DNA of 64,000 bases from CALCTE01 sp045585835 (lineage in GTDB: Bacteria > Bacillota > Clostridia > Oscillospirales > CAG-272), in contig JAZMZG010000028.1 in NCBI GenBank assembly GCA_045585835.1, positions 62,001 to 126,000 on the forward strand, in the 5' to 3' direction. The position numbers were made by a program, and so were the translations under genes. Below the pieces are notes generated by a model. The model was not told where the DNA came from. It was given only the letters and a program-made list of their open reading frames with translations, and made no database searches. Positions 8,461-16,347 of this stretch are shown piece by piece (the first letter of the stretch is position 1; each line of letters starts with the position of its first letter).

Positions 8461-9012
8461 ATGAAAAAAATATTCACCGTGCCGAATCTTTTGACCGTCT
8501 TTCGCATCGTCGGCTCGGTATTCCTTATTTTTATACGCTACGATACCGCCGCATTTTTCATTTTATACTCTCTATGCGGAATAAGCGACGCGCTCGACGG
8601 ATTCGTCGCAAGGCGCACAACGGGCGCCACCCCGCTCGGCTCAATGCTCGACAGCATCGCAGACCTTACGTTTTACTCGGCGATGTGTTATAAAATATTC
8701 CCGATACTTACGTCTCTTTTGCCTACTTGGCTTTGGATAATGACCTTTACCGTAGTATTCGTGCGCATTCTCGCATACGCCGCTGCGGCAATAAGATTTA
8801 AACGCTTTGCATCTATTCACACGTATTTGAACAAGGCCACCGGCATTATGCTTTTCGTAATGCCGTATATGCTTAAAACGCCCGCAGACCTCATGTATTG
8901 CATCGTTTCCTGCTGTGTTGCGGCGGCATCTTCGTCAGAGGAGCTTTTGATACATCTTTTAAGCCCCGCGTACAGCGACAAAAACAAATCGATATTTATG
9001 ATAAAAAAATAA
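8461..9012 (+). CDS. CDP-alcohol phosphatidyltransferase family protein
   Basis: Membrane enzyme that joins a CDP-activated lipid to an alcohol head group; 183 residues with several hydrophobic helices. The family signature D-G-x2-A-R-x8-G-x3-D-x3-D is complete in the stretch starting DGFVARR and ending LDSIAD. The opening FTVPNLLTVFRIVGS resembles PgsA (phosphatidylglycerophosphate synthase), but the protein lacks enough distinctive features to say so firmly. The ATG at 8461 is chosen over a GTG at 8452 because the AAAGGAGGTG ribosome site at 8445-8454 overlaps the latter. It stands alone between two oppositely oriented genes. Confidence 0.85.
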   Translation: MKKIFTVPNLLTVFRIVGSVFLIFIRYDTAAFFILYSLCGISDALDGFVARRTTGATPLGSMLDSIADLTFYSAMCYKIFPILTSLLPTWLWIMTFTVVFVRILAYAAAAIRFKRFASIHTYLNKATGIMLFVMPYMLKTPADLMYCIVSCCVAAASSSEELLIHLLSPAYSDKNKSIFMIKK

Positions 9013-9084
9013 CAGCTCTTTCAAAATTGCGGGCTTGACGGTTCAAGCCCCGCACCACGATATAGAGGAACCCTTACTTAAACA

Positions 9085-9119
9085 AAAAATCGGCAAGGCG
9101 TTATGCCTTGCCGATTTTA
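9085..9119. terminator. Bidirectional terminator between convergent genes
   Basis: Stem AAAATCGGCAAGGC / GCCTTGCCGATTTT with a short loop and A/T runs on both sides. It can serve the phosphatidyltransferase gene (forward) and the small surface protein (reverse). Confidence 0.88.
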
Positions 9120-9129
9120 TTTCGTGTTA

Positions 9130-9684
9130 TTACTTGGAAAGTGCGTACTTCTTTGTGAGGACTGCGCAACCGATAAGTGCGATTACAACAAATCCCGCAA
9201 CAACGTATACGGGGCTCGTAACGCCCGTCTTCTTGAGCGCGGAGGACGTATCGTGCTCAAGCGCACCTGTTTCGGAGTCCGTGAACTCTACCTTGTTGCT
9301 CGTGGTGTTAAAAGAAACGTCAAGACCGAAATCTTCGACTGCTGCGTCAGCCTTCTCGATAGCGCTCTGTCTTTGAGCTTTGGAAAGCTTCTTGAGGTCG
9401 GAAACGTTCGCTCTCTTAACGACATCCGCTACTGCGTCCATCTGCTCGATAGCGCGGTCTACCATAGCGGGAGTTACTTCTCCATCGTAAGCGTCAAGAA
9501 AGTTCTTTGCCGCATTGATATCTTCGGGCTTAAAAGTGACCTTTGCGCCGCCGGAGAGAGTGATTTCATACTCCTCGATAGCCTTGATAAGTCTTTCTTT
9601 TTCGCTCTGTGTGTCGGCAAATACGCTGAATGCACAAGCCGCCGCCATTACTATAACGAGTAATAAAGCTACAATTTTTTTCAT
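9130..9684 (-). CDS. Small secreted protein with sortase-like C-terminus
   Basis: 184 residues. Residues 1-23 form a signal peptide. The middle (about 25-140) is charged and helical, with repeated short Ala/Asp/Lys stretches. The end has LKKTG, a membrane helix (about 152-175) and a Lys-containing tail, which is the layout of a sortase-type sorting signal with Lys in place of Pro in LPxTG. No sortase is encoded nearby. No domain family was recognised. It is a single-gene unit read toward the bidirectional terminator. Confidence 0.75.
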   Translation of the reverse strand: MKKIVALLLVIVMAAACAFSVFADTQSEKERLIKAIEEYEITLSGGAKVTFKPEDINAAKNFLDAYDGEVTPAMVDRAIEQMDAVADVVKRANVSDLKKLSKAQRQSAIEKADAAVEDFGLDVSFNTTSNKVEFTDSETGALEHDTSSALKKTGVTSPVYVVAGFVVIALIGCAVLTKKYALSK

Positions 9685-9779
9685 TATAACTCTCCTTAAT
9701 TGTAAATGTGATTATACACTTTAATTGTATCACCCAAAAAAATCGTTGTCAATATAAAATGTAAAAATATTTTTCTTTT

Positions 9780-10232
9780 TTAGGCTCTTTTTCGACAAAA
9801 TGAACAAAAGGCCCGTCTTGCAGCCGCTTTTATAAGCTGCAGTGTACGTGCATAGCGCCAATGTATCCAAAACAAAACGCCGCCTCTTTTTACGGTTTTT
9901 CCGTTTTTTTCGTAAGACTCTGCCAAAAAAAGTACGTCGTCGGGGCATACGTTTTTCTCAAGCGCTCTTTGGTTGTCGCCGCAAAGAATAAGGGTGCCGT
10001 CCTTGCATATCTTCATTATTCTGTGAAGCACAAAACTGCCGCAGGCCCTTTTGTATAGAATTATGTCGCCCTTTTTAAGTCCTTGCGCCTTTATAAGCCT
10101 CACCGAGTCACGCTCCGGCACTATCGTCGGGAGCATACTCACACCCATCGGAAAAAGCGTAAATCCGCCTCCGTTTTCCACCGCCTCGGATATGACATGG
10201 ACGGAGTCTTTAAGCTCAAAGCTCTCCTTCAA
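9780..10232 (-). CDS. S24/S26 family serine peptidase (signal-peptidase-like)
   Basis: 150 residues. The motif FPMGVSMLPTI supplies the nucleophile serine (Ser32), and VLHRI supplies a histidine (His70), the Ser-His arrangement of SipW-like/ER-type signal peptidases rather than the Ser-Lys of LepB. No clear membrane helix is seen, so it may act in the cytoplasm. It is the last gene of a three-gene operon whose other members are PqqD-like and HprK-like; it overlaps the PqqD-like gene by 17 bp. In such cassettes this peptidase is a candidate leader-removing enzyme, but its substrate is unknown here. Confidence 0.8.
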   Translation of the reverse strand: MKESFELKDSVHVISEAVENGGGFTLFPMGVSMLPTIVPERDSVRLIKAQGLKKGDIILYKRACGSFVLHRIMKICKDGTLILCGDNQRALEKNVCPDDVLFLAESYEKNGKTVKRGGVLFWIHWRYARTLQLIKAAARRAFCSFCRKRA

Positions 10233-10488
10233 GTAAATTCGCCTCCGAAAGTTTTTTTATGAACGTGTCGAGGTCTTTTGCGGCAACGTCTCTTTCAACG
10301 TCGTATTCCGCCGTAAGCCTTTCAAGCAAGTATTCACGGCTTACATCGCAGGAAAGCTGGTTCCACAGAAATTCTCCCGTATCTGAAAGCTTGAACATTC
10401 CCGAAAACTCTCTGCTTCTTTCTCCGACGGCAACGGCATAAGCCGAGTCTGCGATTTTTCTGACTACAAATCCGTCTTTTATCTTCAC
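10216..10488 (-). CDS. PqqD family peptide-binding protein
   Basis: 90 residues resembling PqqD, the small winged-helix chaperone that binds leader peptides of ribosomally made modified peptides. Visible pattern: KIADSAYAVAVGE, then FSGMFKLSDTGEFLWNQL and a C-terminal helical part with YDVERDVAAKDLDTFIKKL, matching the usual LNETGxxIWxxL followed by D-V-x-DVxxFLxxL layout. It overlaps both neighbours (4 bp with HprK-like, 17 bp with the peptidase), so all three are made together. No radical SAM enzyme or obvious precursor peptide is adjacent. Confidence 0.82.
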   Translation of the reverse strand: MKIKDGFVVRKIADSAYAVAVGERSREFSGMFKLSDTGEFLWNQLSCDVSREYLLERLTAEYDVERDVAAKDLDTFIKKLSEANLLEGEL

Positions 10489-11207
10489 GGTTTTTCCCCC
10501 TTCATCGTTTCAAGCGAAAGCCTTGCGGCATCAAGGCTTATGTCACAGGAAAGCTCGTATATCTTAACACTTCCCATAAGCTTATCGAGCAGCTCCAAGG
10601 TCAAAGCGGCGCTTTCCGAGTCGTCGGGCATCACCACTTGGCTCATCAAAGAGCAGACCGCCTCATCTCCCGACAGCTCTCTTATGCGGTTTTCCTTTGA
10701 TTTTACTATCTTGCAAAGAGCTTTAAGCGGCACACAGGTATTTTCGTTCCAACATTCTTTTCCGCACCACGGAGTGCCGTATGCAACGGGCGCTTTGCCA
10801 CCGAAGCGTATGACGGGCTTATCGCCGTTTATTATATGCGCACGCTCCCCGAGAAGTTCCTTCCACAGCATAGTATGCGTTGACTTGCCGGAGCCGGAGA
10901 GCCCGAAAAACGCATATCCTTCACCGTCAACCGATATGACGGAGGAGTGAAGCATAAATGCAGACAGCTTCGGCAAAGCCTTGCAAAATTTGCGCTGTAT
11001 GCAAATGCTTTCCGCCTCTCCGATGTTGCCGTTACAAAAAGGAAGCTCTTTTTCTATCTCCTCGTCCGTGGCGTAAAGCTCCATAAAGGAAAGGTCTTTG
11101 TTTTTGCAAAGATAATCCTTGCATTGATAAGCCGTATAGGCGCTTCGAAGCTTCATAAGCACACCAAAGCCCGCTATTTCGCAATATACGTCGTGAAGCT
11201 CGGACAT
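10485..11207 (-). CDS. HPr kinase/PEP carboxykinase-like P-loop protein
   Basis: 240 residues with the C-terminal fold of HPr kinase: SSVISVDGEGYAFFG leading into the P-loop GLSGSGKST (102-110), then INGDKPVI and TPWCGKECW. The N-terminal HPr-kinase domain is missing, so it is unlikely to act on HPr. Such shortened HprK-like proteins occur beside PqqD-like proteins in peptide-modification clusters, where they may phosphorylate a substrate; that role is inferred. The ATG at 11207 is preferred to the GTG three bases earlier because of its spacing from AAAGGAG. First gene of the operon; promoter at 11242-11270. Confidence 0.8.
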   Translation of the reverse strand: MSELHDVYCEIAGFGVLMKLRSAYTAYQCKDYLCKNKDLSFMELYATDEEIEKELPFCNGNIGEAESICIQRKFCKALPKLSAFMLHSSVISVDGEGYAFFGLSGSGKSTHTMLWKELLGERAHIINGDKPVIRFGGKAPVAYGTPWCGKECWNENTCVPLKALCKIVKSKENRIRELSGDEAVCSLMSQVVMPDDSESAALTLELLDKLMGSVKIYELSCDISLDAARLSLETMKGEKP

Positions 11208-11241
11208 CACAAAGCTCCTTTCTTTATTTGGTCATTACCTA

Positions 11242-11270
11242 ATTCTATCGCATATTCGATATATTGTCAA
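11242..11270 (-). promoter_or_regulatory. Promoter of the HprK-like/PqqD/peptidase operon
   Basis: Reverse strand TTGACA (11265-11270), 17 bp, TAGAAT (11242-11247), a near-consensus vegetative promoter 35 bp before the start codon. Confidence 0.78.
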
Positions 11271-11369
11271 TTACATTTTATTCCTCATATTCCATAATTT
11301 TTGCAGTTACGTTTTCCGCCCGAGTCGAGTATAATGTATATAGTCAGTGCGACGTGTGAGGTGGTATAT

Positions 11370-11882
11370 ATGGAATTTACAAATCTCGGTAAGCTTTCGA
11401 TAAGAATAAAGCTTGAACAAAGCGATATGGATAAATACGGCGTTACGTACGTCGATATGGACTACAAAAATGCCCGCACAAAGCATATAATATGGGAGCT
11501 TCTTGATAAGGCAAGGGAAAGTGCGGGCTTTGATACGGACGGCAAAAAGCTGCACATACAGATATTCCCCTCAAAGCAAGGCGGTTGTGAATTGTACATA
11601 AGTAAAATATCGGCAAGCGGAGATACTTTCGACGGAAAAAGCTATCGTTTTTCGGATTTGGAGGGCGCTCTTAAAGCGCTCGTTTATCTGAAAAAGATAA
11701 ACCTAATATACTCCGCAAGACTATACGCAAAGGACGATTTTTGGTATATCACCGCTTCCGCAGAGCTATCGGAATACGGCAAAAAGCTCGACGAGCCTCT
11801 TTGGCAAGGCGTTCTCGAGGAGCACGGTGTCTTGATAGGCTGTGCAAACGAGCTTTTAAGGCTCGTGGAGGCGCTTGTATAA
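11370..11882 (+). CDS. MecA-like adaptor protein
   Basis: 170 residues. The N-terminal half (LSIRIKLEQSDMDKYGV, then KHIIWELLDKA and KLHIQIFPSKQGGCELYISKI) follows the MecA pattern; MecA-type adaptors deliver substrates to the ClpC/ClpP protease and restrain competence in Bacillus. The C-terminal half (about 100-165) has the matching mixed strand/helix content. The ATG at 11370 follows gaggtgg at a normal distance; an upstream reading from 11301 has no ribosome site. It is monocistronic, followed by the structured RNA. Targets are unknown; no competence genes are in the window. Confidence 0.7.
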   Translation: MEFTNLGKLSIRIKLEQSDMDKYGVTYVDMDYKNARTKHIIWELLDKARESAGFDTDGKKLHIQIFPSKQGGCELYISKISASGDTFDGKSYRFSDLEGALKALVYLKKINLIYSARLYAKDDFWYITASAELSEYGKKLDEPLWQGVLEEHGVLIGCANELLRLVEALV

Positions 11883-11897
11883 TTTCTTTGAAAAGTA

Positions 11898-11926
11898 TTT
11901 ACACAAGTCAAAAAACGTGATATAAT
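11898..11926 (+). promoter_or_regulatory. Promoter of the structured RNA at 11931
   Basis: TTTACA (11898-11903), 17 bp, TATAAT (11921-11926). The predicted start point near 11931-11933 coincides with the first base of the closing stem of the RNA. Confidence 0.8.
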
Positions 11927-11930
11927 AAAT

Positions 11931-12150
11931 GCGCCAAACGAACTAAATATTTTTGAATATGGAAATTTTTTGACGGGATAGCTATACTCTTTTTCAGAAA
12001 AACTATACAGCTAGTTCATTTGTAAAAAATGCGACTCCGGCTGTATAGTTTTGATGAGTATTTCAATCCTATCCTCATAAAGTTCGTTTGGCGACGATTT
12101 GGAGTTCGCATTTTTTTGGTGCGTCGGCTTCGGTTGGCGCACCTTTTTAT
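11931..12150 (+). ncRNA. Structured RNA, probably 6S-like
   Basis: No reading frame, but strong promoter, structure and terminator. A 13-bp closing stem joins 11932-11944 to 12081-12093. Inside are helices GGATAG/CTATCC, ATACTC/GAGTAT and a perfect 13-bp helix (11999-12011 with 12040-12052), leaving a large one-sided bubble at 11945-11974. That overall shape, a long hairpin with an internal bubble, is that of 6S RNA, which imitates an open promoter and binds RNA polymerase. A terminator hairpin is at 12118-12149. Rfam-level confirmation is lacking. An alternative helix (12024-12037 with 12101-12114) crosses these stems, so a two-state regulatory RNA is the main alternative. Confidence 0.55.
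12118..12149 (+). terminator. Terminator of the structured RNA
   Basis: GGTGCG / CGCACC stem closed over a GGCTTCGG loop region, followed by TTTTTA. It lies 25 bp before the next start codon, so some readthrough into the SLOG gene is possible. Confidence 0.75.
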
Positions 12151-12173
12151 TTTATTGAAAACAAGGAGTATTT

Positions 12174-12506
12174 ATGAAGGTTGCGGTTATAGGGTCAAGA
12201 AATCTCAAAGTGAATAATTTGGAGGACTTTCTCCCCAAGGACTGTACGGAGATAGTTTCGGGAGGTGCAAGGGGCGTTGACAGCTCTGCCGCCGAATACG
12301 CAAAGGCGCACGGCATAAAGCTCACGGAATTTTTGCCGCAATATTCGACATACGGAAGGGGCGCTCCCATCGTCCGCAACAAGCAGATAGCGGATTATGC
12401 GGATTGCGTTTTGGCTTTTTGGAACGGCAGCTCCGCCGGCACCCGAAGCGTGATATGCTATTGCAAAAAAACGGGGAAACAATGTAAGATAATACTTATT
12501 CAATAA
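12174..12506 (+). CDS. SLOG-domain protein (DUF2493/YspA-like)
   Basis: 110 residues forming one Rossmann-like SLOG domain. The nucleotide-binding signature is seen as VAVIGSRNL at the start and SGGARGVDSSAAEYAKAHG in the middle, then RGAPIVRNKQIADYADCVLAFW. Relatives include DprA and lysine-decarboxylase-like proteins that bind nucleotide derivatives. Exact function is unknown; a nucleotide-ligand sensor is plausible. The AAGGAG ribosome site is well placed. The gene follows the structured RNA and is closed by the terminator at 12511-12540. Confidence 0.8.
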   Translation: MKVAVIGSRNLKVNNLEDFLPKDCTEIVSGGARGVDSSAAEYAKAHGIKLTEFLPQYSTYGRGAPIVRNKQIADYADCVLAFWNGSSAGTRSVICYCKKTGKQCKIILIQ

Positions 12507-12510
12507 CGCA

Positions 12511-12540
12511 AAAACGGGCGACTTTCGTGTCGCCCGTTTC
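12511..12540. terminator. Bidirectional terminator
   Basis: AAACGGGCGAC / GTCGCCCGTTT with a six-base loop, between the SLOG gene (forward) and the response regulator (reverse). Confidence 0.85.
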
Positions 12541-12547
12541 CTATTGC

Positions 12548-13246
12548 CTAATTCTCCTCTGCGCTGTCCTTTAACCTAAAGCCGTATCCCCATACCGTAT
12601 CTATTACAACACGGCTGTCGGCCATCTTTCTTCGCAGTCTTTTTATCGTATCATCCGCGGCTCTCGTTTCGACGCTTGTGTCAAAGCCCCATATCTTATT
12701 TAACAGCTCCGCCCTCGATACCGCTTTATCCTTATTTTCGAAAAGATAACATAAAAGCGCGTATTCGTTGGGAGTAAGCTCAACACGCACACCCGAGCAC
12801 GTCACCGTCTTATTTGCAAGGTCAATGACCGTATCCGCAAAAGAAAGCTCCTTTGCCACTCCCGCTCCGTTTTGCTCGTAATCTTGCCTGCGGAAAATCG
12901 CCTTTGCACGCATAACGAGCGACATCGGAGAAAAGGGCTTGGTGAAATAATCGTCGCTTCCGAGCGTTATGCCCGTTGCGTAGTCAAGCTCCGTATCTCT
13001 TGCGGTGAGCATAATTATCGGCACCGTGGAAAATGTACGCAGCGCCGAGCATATAGCAAAGCCGTCGCTTCCCGGCATCATCACGTCGAGTATGACAAGG
13101 TCACAGGGCAGCTTCTTAAACTCCTCCAAAAGACTGTCGCCGTCGGGGAAGGTGCATACCCTGTAGCCTTCCTTTTTAAGAAAAGAGCTGACAAGATTTC
13201 TTATATTCTCCTCATCGTCGGCAACGTATATCAGCTTATTGGTCAT
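12548..13246 (-). CDS. OmpR-family response regulator, no partner kinase adjacent
   Basis: 232 residues. The receiver domain (1-120) has the acidic pocket DDEEN, phospho-acceptor Asp54 in LVILDVMMPG, the Thr/Ala at MLTAR and Lys in YFTKPF. The C-terminal winged helix (about 135-228) ends with the typical IDTVWGYGFRL. No histidine kinase is next to it; instead the start codon overlaps the stop of the uracil-DNA glycosylase gene (4 bp), so it is the last gene of a DNA-repair/RNA-modification run. Its partner kinase must be elsewhere, or it acts without one. Confidence 0.92.
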   Translation of the reverse strand: MTNKLIYVADDEENIRNLVSSFLKKEGYRVCTFPDGDSLLEEFKKLPCDLVILDVMMPGSDGFAICSALRTFSTVPIIMLTARDTELDYATGITLGSDDYFTKPFSPMSLVMRAKAIFRRQDYEQNGAGVAKELSFADTVIDLANKTVTCSGVRVELTPNEYALLCYLFENKDKAVSRAELLNKIWGFDTSVETRAADDTIKRLRRKMADSRVVIDTVWGYGFRLKDSAEEN

Positions 13247-13794
13247 ATCTCCTCCTCTAAAAGCCGCTTTATGCGCTTCATATCCTCAAGCATATCCTCC
13301 TTCTTGCGAGGGTCGCGAAGAAGTGCGGCAGGGTGATACACGGCACATATAAGCATATCGCCTTTTTTAAATATCTTACCGTGCTCTGCGGTTATCTTGA
13401 AATCATCTTTTATAAGCTGCATTGCGGCTATTCTGCCAAGGCAAACGATAAGCTTCGGCGATATCTCGGCAACCTGTGCGCGAAGATGTCCGATGCATTT
13501 TTCCTTTTCCTCGGGCAGAGGGTCACGGTTTTTGGGCGGTCTGCACTTTAAAATGTTTGCGATATAGTATTCGTCCGCACCTATGCCGACTGCCTCAAGA
13601 TATTTGTCAAGCAGCTTGCCCGCCGCCCCAACAAAGGGCATTCCCGAAAGGTCCTCCTTTTCGCCGGGCGCTTCGCCTATAAACATAAGCTTCGCTTTTT
13701 CGTTTCCTCTGCCGAAAACGACGTTCGTTCTCGTTTTGCAAAGCTCACATTTTTCGCATTTTTCACAAATTTCTTTTACGTCGGAAAGTGCCAT
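13243..13794 (-). CDS. Family 4 uracil-DNA glycosylase
   Basis: Removes uracil from DNA as the first step of base excision repair. 183 residues. The iron-sulfur cysteines typical of family 4 are present (C16 and C19 in CELCKTR; C84 in LKCRPP; C100 in EEKEKC), motif A is GEAPGEKED, and motif B is YHPAALLRDP. Additional cysteines at 10 and 13 make an unusual four-fold CxxC run at the N-terminus. The stop overlaps the response regulator start. A SPO1-type polymerase-derived UDG is an older name for the same family. Confidence 0.92.
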   Translation of the reverse strand: MALSDVKEICEKCEKCELCKTRTNVVFGRGNEKAKLMFIGEAPGEKEDLSGMPFVGAAGKLLDKYLEAVGIGADEYYIANILKCRPPKNRDPLPEEKEKCIGHLRAQVAEISPKLIVCLGRIAAMQLIKDDFKITAEHGKIFKKGDMLICAVYHPAALLRDPRKKEDMLEDMKRIKRLLEEEI

Positions 13795-13871
13795 TTTACC
13801 GCTCCTTTTAAAAAATTATATGTCCTTAATGTTAACAAGCCGTAATGCTTGCGTTGCAAATTTGGTGCAAA

Positions 13872-15611
13872 TCATTTCATTCCCTCGGGGAGTAGAGCAT
13901 CTACGTATGCGGTGTAGTTTGAAAGATAGGTCACAAAGCCCGGGGGTGAGCCTGCGGGCTTTTTTAAGTTCTTCACGAGCGTATAGTCCACCGCAACGTT
14001 TTCACCGCGCCTTGCTTTACTGTTATATGCGGCAAGGCGTGCGGCATTTGTAAAATCCTCGTTGGTCGGCTCTTTGTCATCGCTTATCATAACAACGTGG
14101 CTGCCTGCGTAGTTTTTAGTGTGAAACCACCAATCTCTTTTCGATGCGATGCGTGAATCTATATAGTCGTTTTGCATATTGTTCTTGCCGATATAAACGA
14201 CTCTGCCGCTTGGAAGATACTGCTTTTGCGGCAAGTTGCTTGCCGCCTTTTTGCCGGGAGTGACGGAGCTTTTCTTCATATATCCGCCGAGTATGAGCTC
14301 GTCTCTTATATGGCTGTACTCGTCGTCGCTTTCGGCTCTGTCAAGGCTTTCGATAACGGATTCGATATACTCAAGCTCACGTTTTGCAAGCTCTATCTGC
14401 TCTTTTTTGAATATCTCGCCCTTTTTGAGCTTTGCATATTTTTTAAAATAGCTCTGCGCATTTTGCGAGGGGGATAAGCGTTTGTCAAGCACTACCGTTT
14501 CCTCGGGGCAATCCTCTTTATAGTAATTCACAAGCCTTACCGCCGTATCGCCCTGTTTTATCTTATATATATTTGCGGTGATAAGGTCGCCGTAGTGCTT
14601 ATACTCGTCCTTCTTTTTGCACTCGTCAAGCTCCTCGGAGAGTATTATGAGCTTTTTTGAAAGCTTGGCGTGTACGTTTGATGCTACCGTATAGATATCG
14701 TGCGCATAATGCTTTGCCGTTTCCGCCTTATGCTTCGTTGCGAAATATTCCTCCACAAGCTCCGAAAGGCTTTCTTTGCGCTCCGTTGTAAAGCCCTTGC
14801 CGTACTGCTTTATATCCGTGAAGGTGAAATCGACGTTTTTGCCGTTTTCATCTCTTATGAGAGTCGGCGTAAAGCGCTTGTCCTTTATAAGCTCCACAAT
14901 ATCCGAAAAGCTCTGCCACAATGCCTCGTGCGGTATCTCGGAAAGCAAGCTGTCTACGCTTCCCGTCACTCTGTATACTATCTCCCTTGCGATAAGGGGC
15001 GATATGCCCATATAGGTGTTTCTTATAAAAATCTCGCCCGACTGCTCGCCTGCAGCCTCCGCTTTTTTCAAGAATTCTTCTTTCTTCTCGCACGTCGGGT
15101 CACTTTTTCCTTGAGATGCGGGAAGCTCGTAGGTGATACCGGGAATGAGCTTTCTCGACGCATTTGCCGATAAATCGACAAATCTCGATGCAGTTATCAC
15201 CTTACCCGCCGCATCGCAGAGAATAAATCCGCTGGATTTACCCATTATCTCGGCATATATACGCTTTTCGCTTATATATCCGAGCTCGTCCCTTGCATCG
15301 AACGAAAAGCACACCACTCTCTCAAAGCCCATAAGGAAGCATTCCTTTAATTTTGAACCGCCGAGGTGCTTGCGAAGCGACATGCAAAGCGAGGGCGCTG
15401 TCTTGGGGTTGTCCTTGGGAGAATTTTCAAAGCATATTCTGGGCGCACCCGAGAAAGCGGATATACACAGCTTACGTGTTACGCCGTCACAGCGCAAAGT
15501 AAGCACTATCTCCGCCTTTTCGGGTTGATTTATTTTGTCTACCCTTGCGCCCTTTGCAAGAGTATTTATCTCATCTGCCATAGCAGATAGCATACCGCTG
15601 TCAAATGCCAT
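13872..15611 (-). CDS. rqcH: RqcH, ribosome quality control NFACT protein
   Basis: 579 residues. Bacterial Rqc2/NEMF homologue that binds obstructed large ribosomal subunits and directs addition of alanine tails to stalled chains, marking them for degradation. NFACT-N domain at the start (MAFDSGMLSAMADEINTL), long coiled coil in the middle (about 280-430) and NFACT-R at the end (VYIGKNNMQNDYI then SKRDWWFHTKNYAGSHVV). Older annotations call it a fibronectin-binding protein. It overlaps truA by 11 bp. The Arg in the N-terminal region and DWWFHTK are the family's hallmarks. Confidence 0.93.
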   Translation of the reverse strand: MAFDSGMLSAMADEINTLAKGARVDKINQPEKAEIVLTLRCDGVTRKLCISAFSGAPRICFENSPKDNPKTAPSLCMSLRKHLGGSKLKECFLMGFERVVCFSFDARDELGYISEKRIYAEIMGKSSGFILCDAAGKVITASRFVDLSANASRKLIPGITYELPASQGKSDPTCEKKEEFLKKAEAAGEQSGEIFIRNTYMGISPLIAREIVYRVTGSVDSLLSEIPHEALWQSFSDIVELIKDKRFTPTLIRDENGKNVDFTFTDIKQYGKGFTTERKESLSELVEEYFATKHKAETAKHYAHDIYTVASNVHAKLSKKLIILSEELDECKKKDEYKHYGDLITANIYKIKQGDTAVRLVNYYKEDCPEETVVLDKRLSPSQNAQSYFKKYAKLKKGEIFKKEQIELAKRELEYIESVIESLDRAESDDEYSHIRDELILGGYMKKSSVTPGKKAASNLPQKQYLPSGRVVYIGKNNMQNDYIDSRIASKRDWWFHTKNYAGSHVVMISDDKEPTNEDFTNAARLAAYNSKARRGENVAVDYTLVKNLKKPAGSPPGFVTYLSNYTAYVDALLPEGMK

Positions 15612-16344
15612 CTTTGTACTCCGTTTTTACAAGATAAAGTCCCTCCGGGCTTACCGTCGGACCCGTTTTCGTTCTGTCAAGGCTCTTTATAAGCTCGGGC
15701 ATAGCGTCAAACGGTATCTTGCCCCTTGACATATAAAGCAGGGTGCCGACGATTATTCTGACCATATTGTATAAAAATCCGTCGCCAGTCACGTGAAATT
15801 TTATAAAGCTGCCGTCCTTTTCGACGCCCGCATCGAATATAGTCCTTACCGTAGTTTCAACGGGTGAGCCCTGCGCTTTAAATGCCGCAAAATCGTGCGT
15901 GCCGCAAAGCGCTTTTGCGGCTTTATCCATCGCCGCAACGTCCGCCTCGTACCACCAATGAAGCGCCCTGTCGGAGTATAATGCGTTTCTCGTGGGCTCG
16001 TTCCATATAAGATACTCGTAGGTCTTGCACTTCACGCAAAAGCGTGCGTGGAAATCGGCGCTTACCTCTTTTGCCGAAAGCACCGATATGTCGGGTGGCA
16101 AATTCGCATTGAGCGCAAACGGAAGCCTTGATATATCAAAGCTCTTTTCCGTATCGAAGTGGCAGAAAAAGCTCTTTGCGTGAACTCCTCTGTCGGTACG
16201 GCTGCTGCCTTGGGTGATAATATCACAGCCGTATAAAATTCCGAGCGCTCTGTTTATCTCTCCCTGCACGGTAGGCACGTCGGGCTGTATCTGCCAACCG
16301 TGATATGCGCTTCCAAGATATGAAAGCTCAAGTAAAATCCTCAA
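15601..16344 (-). CDS. truA: tRNA pseudouridine synthase A
   Basis: Makes pseudouridine at positions 38-40 of the tRNA anticodon arm. 247 residues, the usual length. The catalytic aspartate is Asp51 in GSSRTDRGVHA. The N-terminus LLELSYLGSAYHGWQIQ and the C-terminal FHVTGDGFLYNMVRIIVGTLL are both TruA signatures. It sits 3 bp downstream of dxs and overlaps rqcH, giving a tight dxs-truA-rqcH order. Confidence 0.95.
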   Translation of the reverse strand: MRILLELSYLGSAYHGWQIQPDVPTVQGEINRALGILYGCDIITQGSSRTDRGVHAKSFFCHFDTEKSFDISRLPFALNANLPPDISVLSAKEVSADFHARFCVKCKTYEYLIWNEPTRNALYSDRALHWWYEADVAAMDKAAKALCGTHDFAAFKAQGSPVETTVRTIFDAGVEKDGSFIKFHVTGDGFLYNMVRIIVGTLLYMSRGKIPFDAMPELIKSLDRTKTGPTVSPEGLYLVKTEYKDGI

Positions 16345-16347
16345 AAT

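Noticed and set aside
9028..9053. GC-rich inverted repeat after the phosphatidyltransferase gene as a terminator
   Set aside because: No T-run follows; the proper terminator is at 9085-9119.
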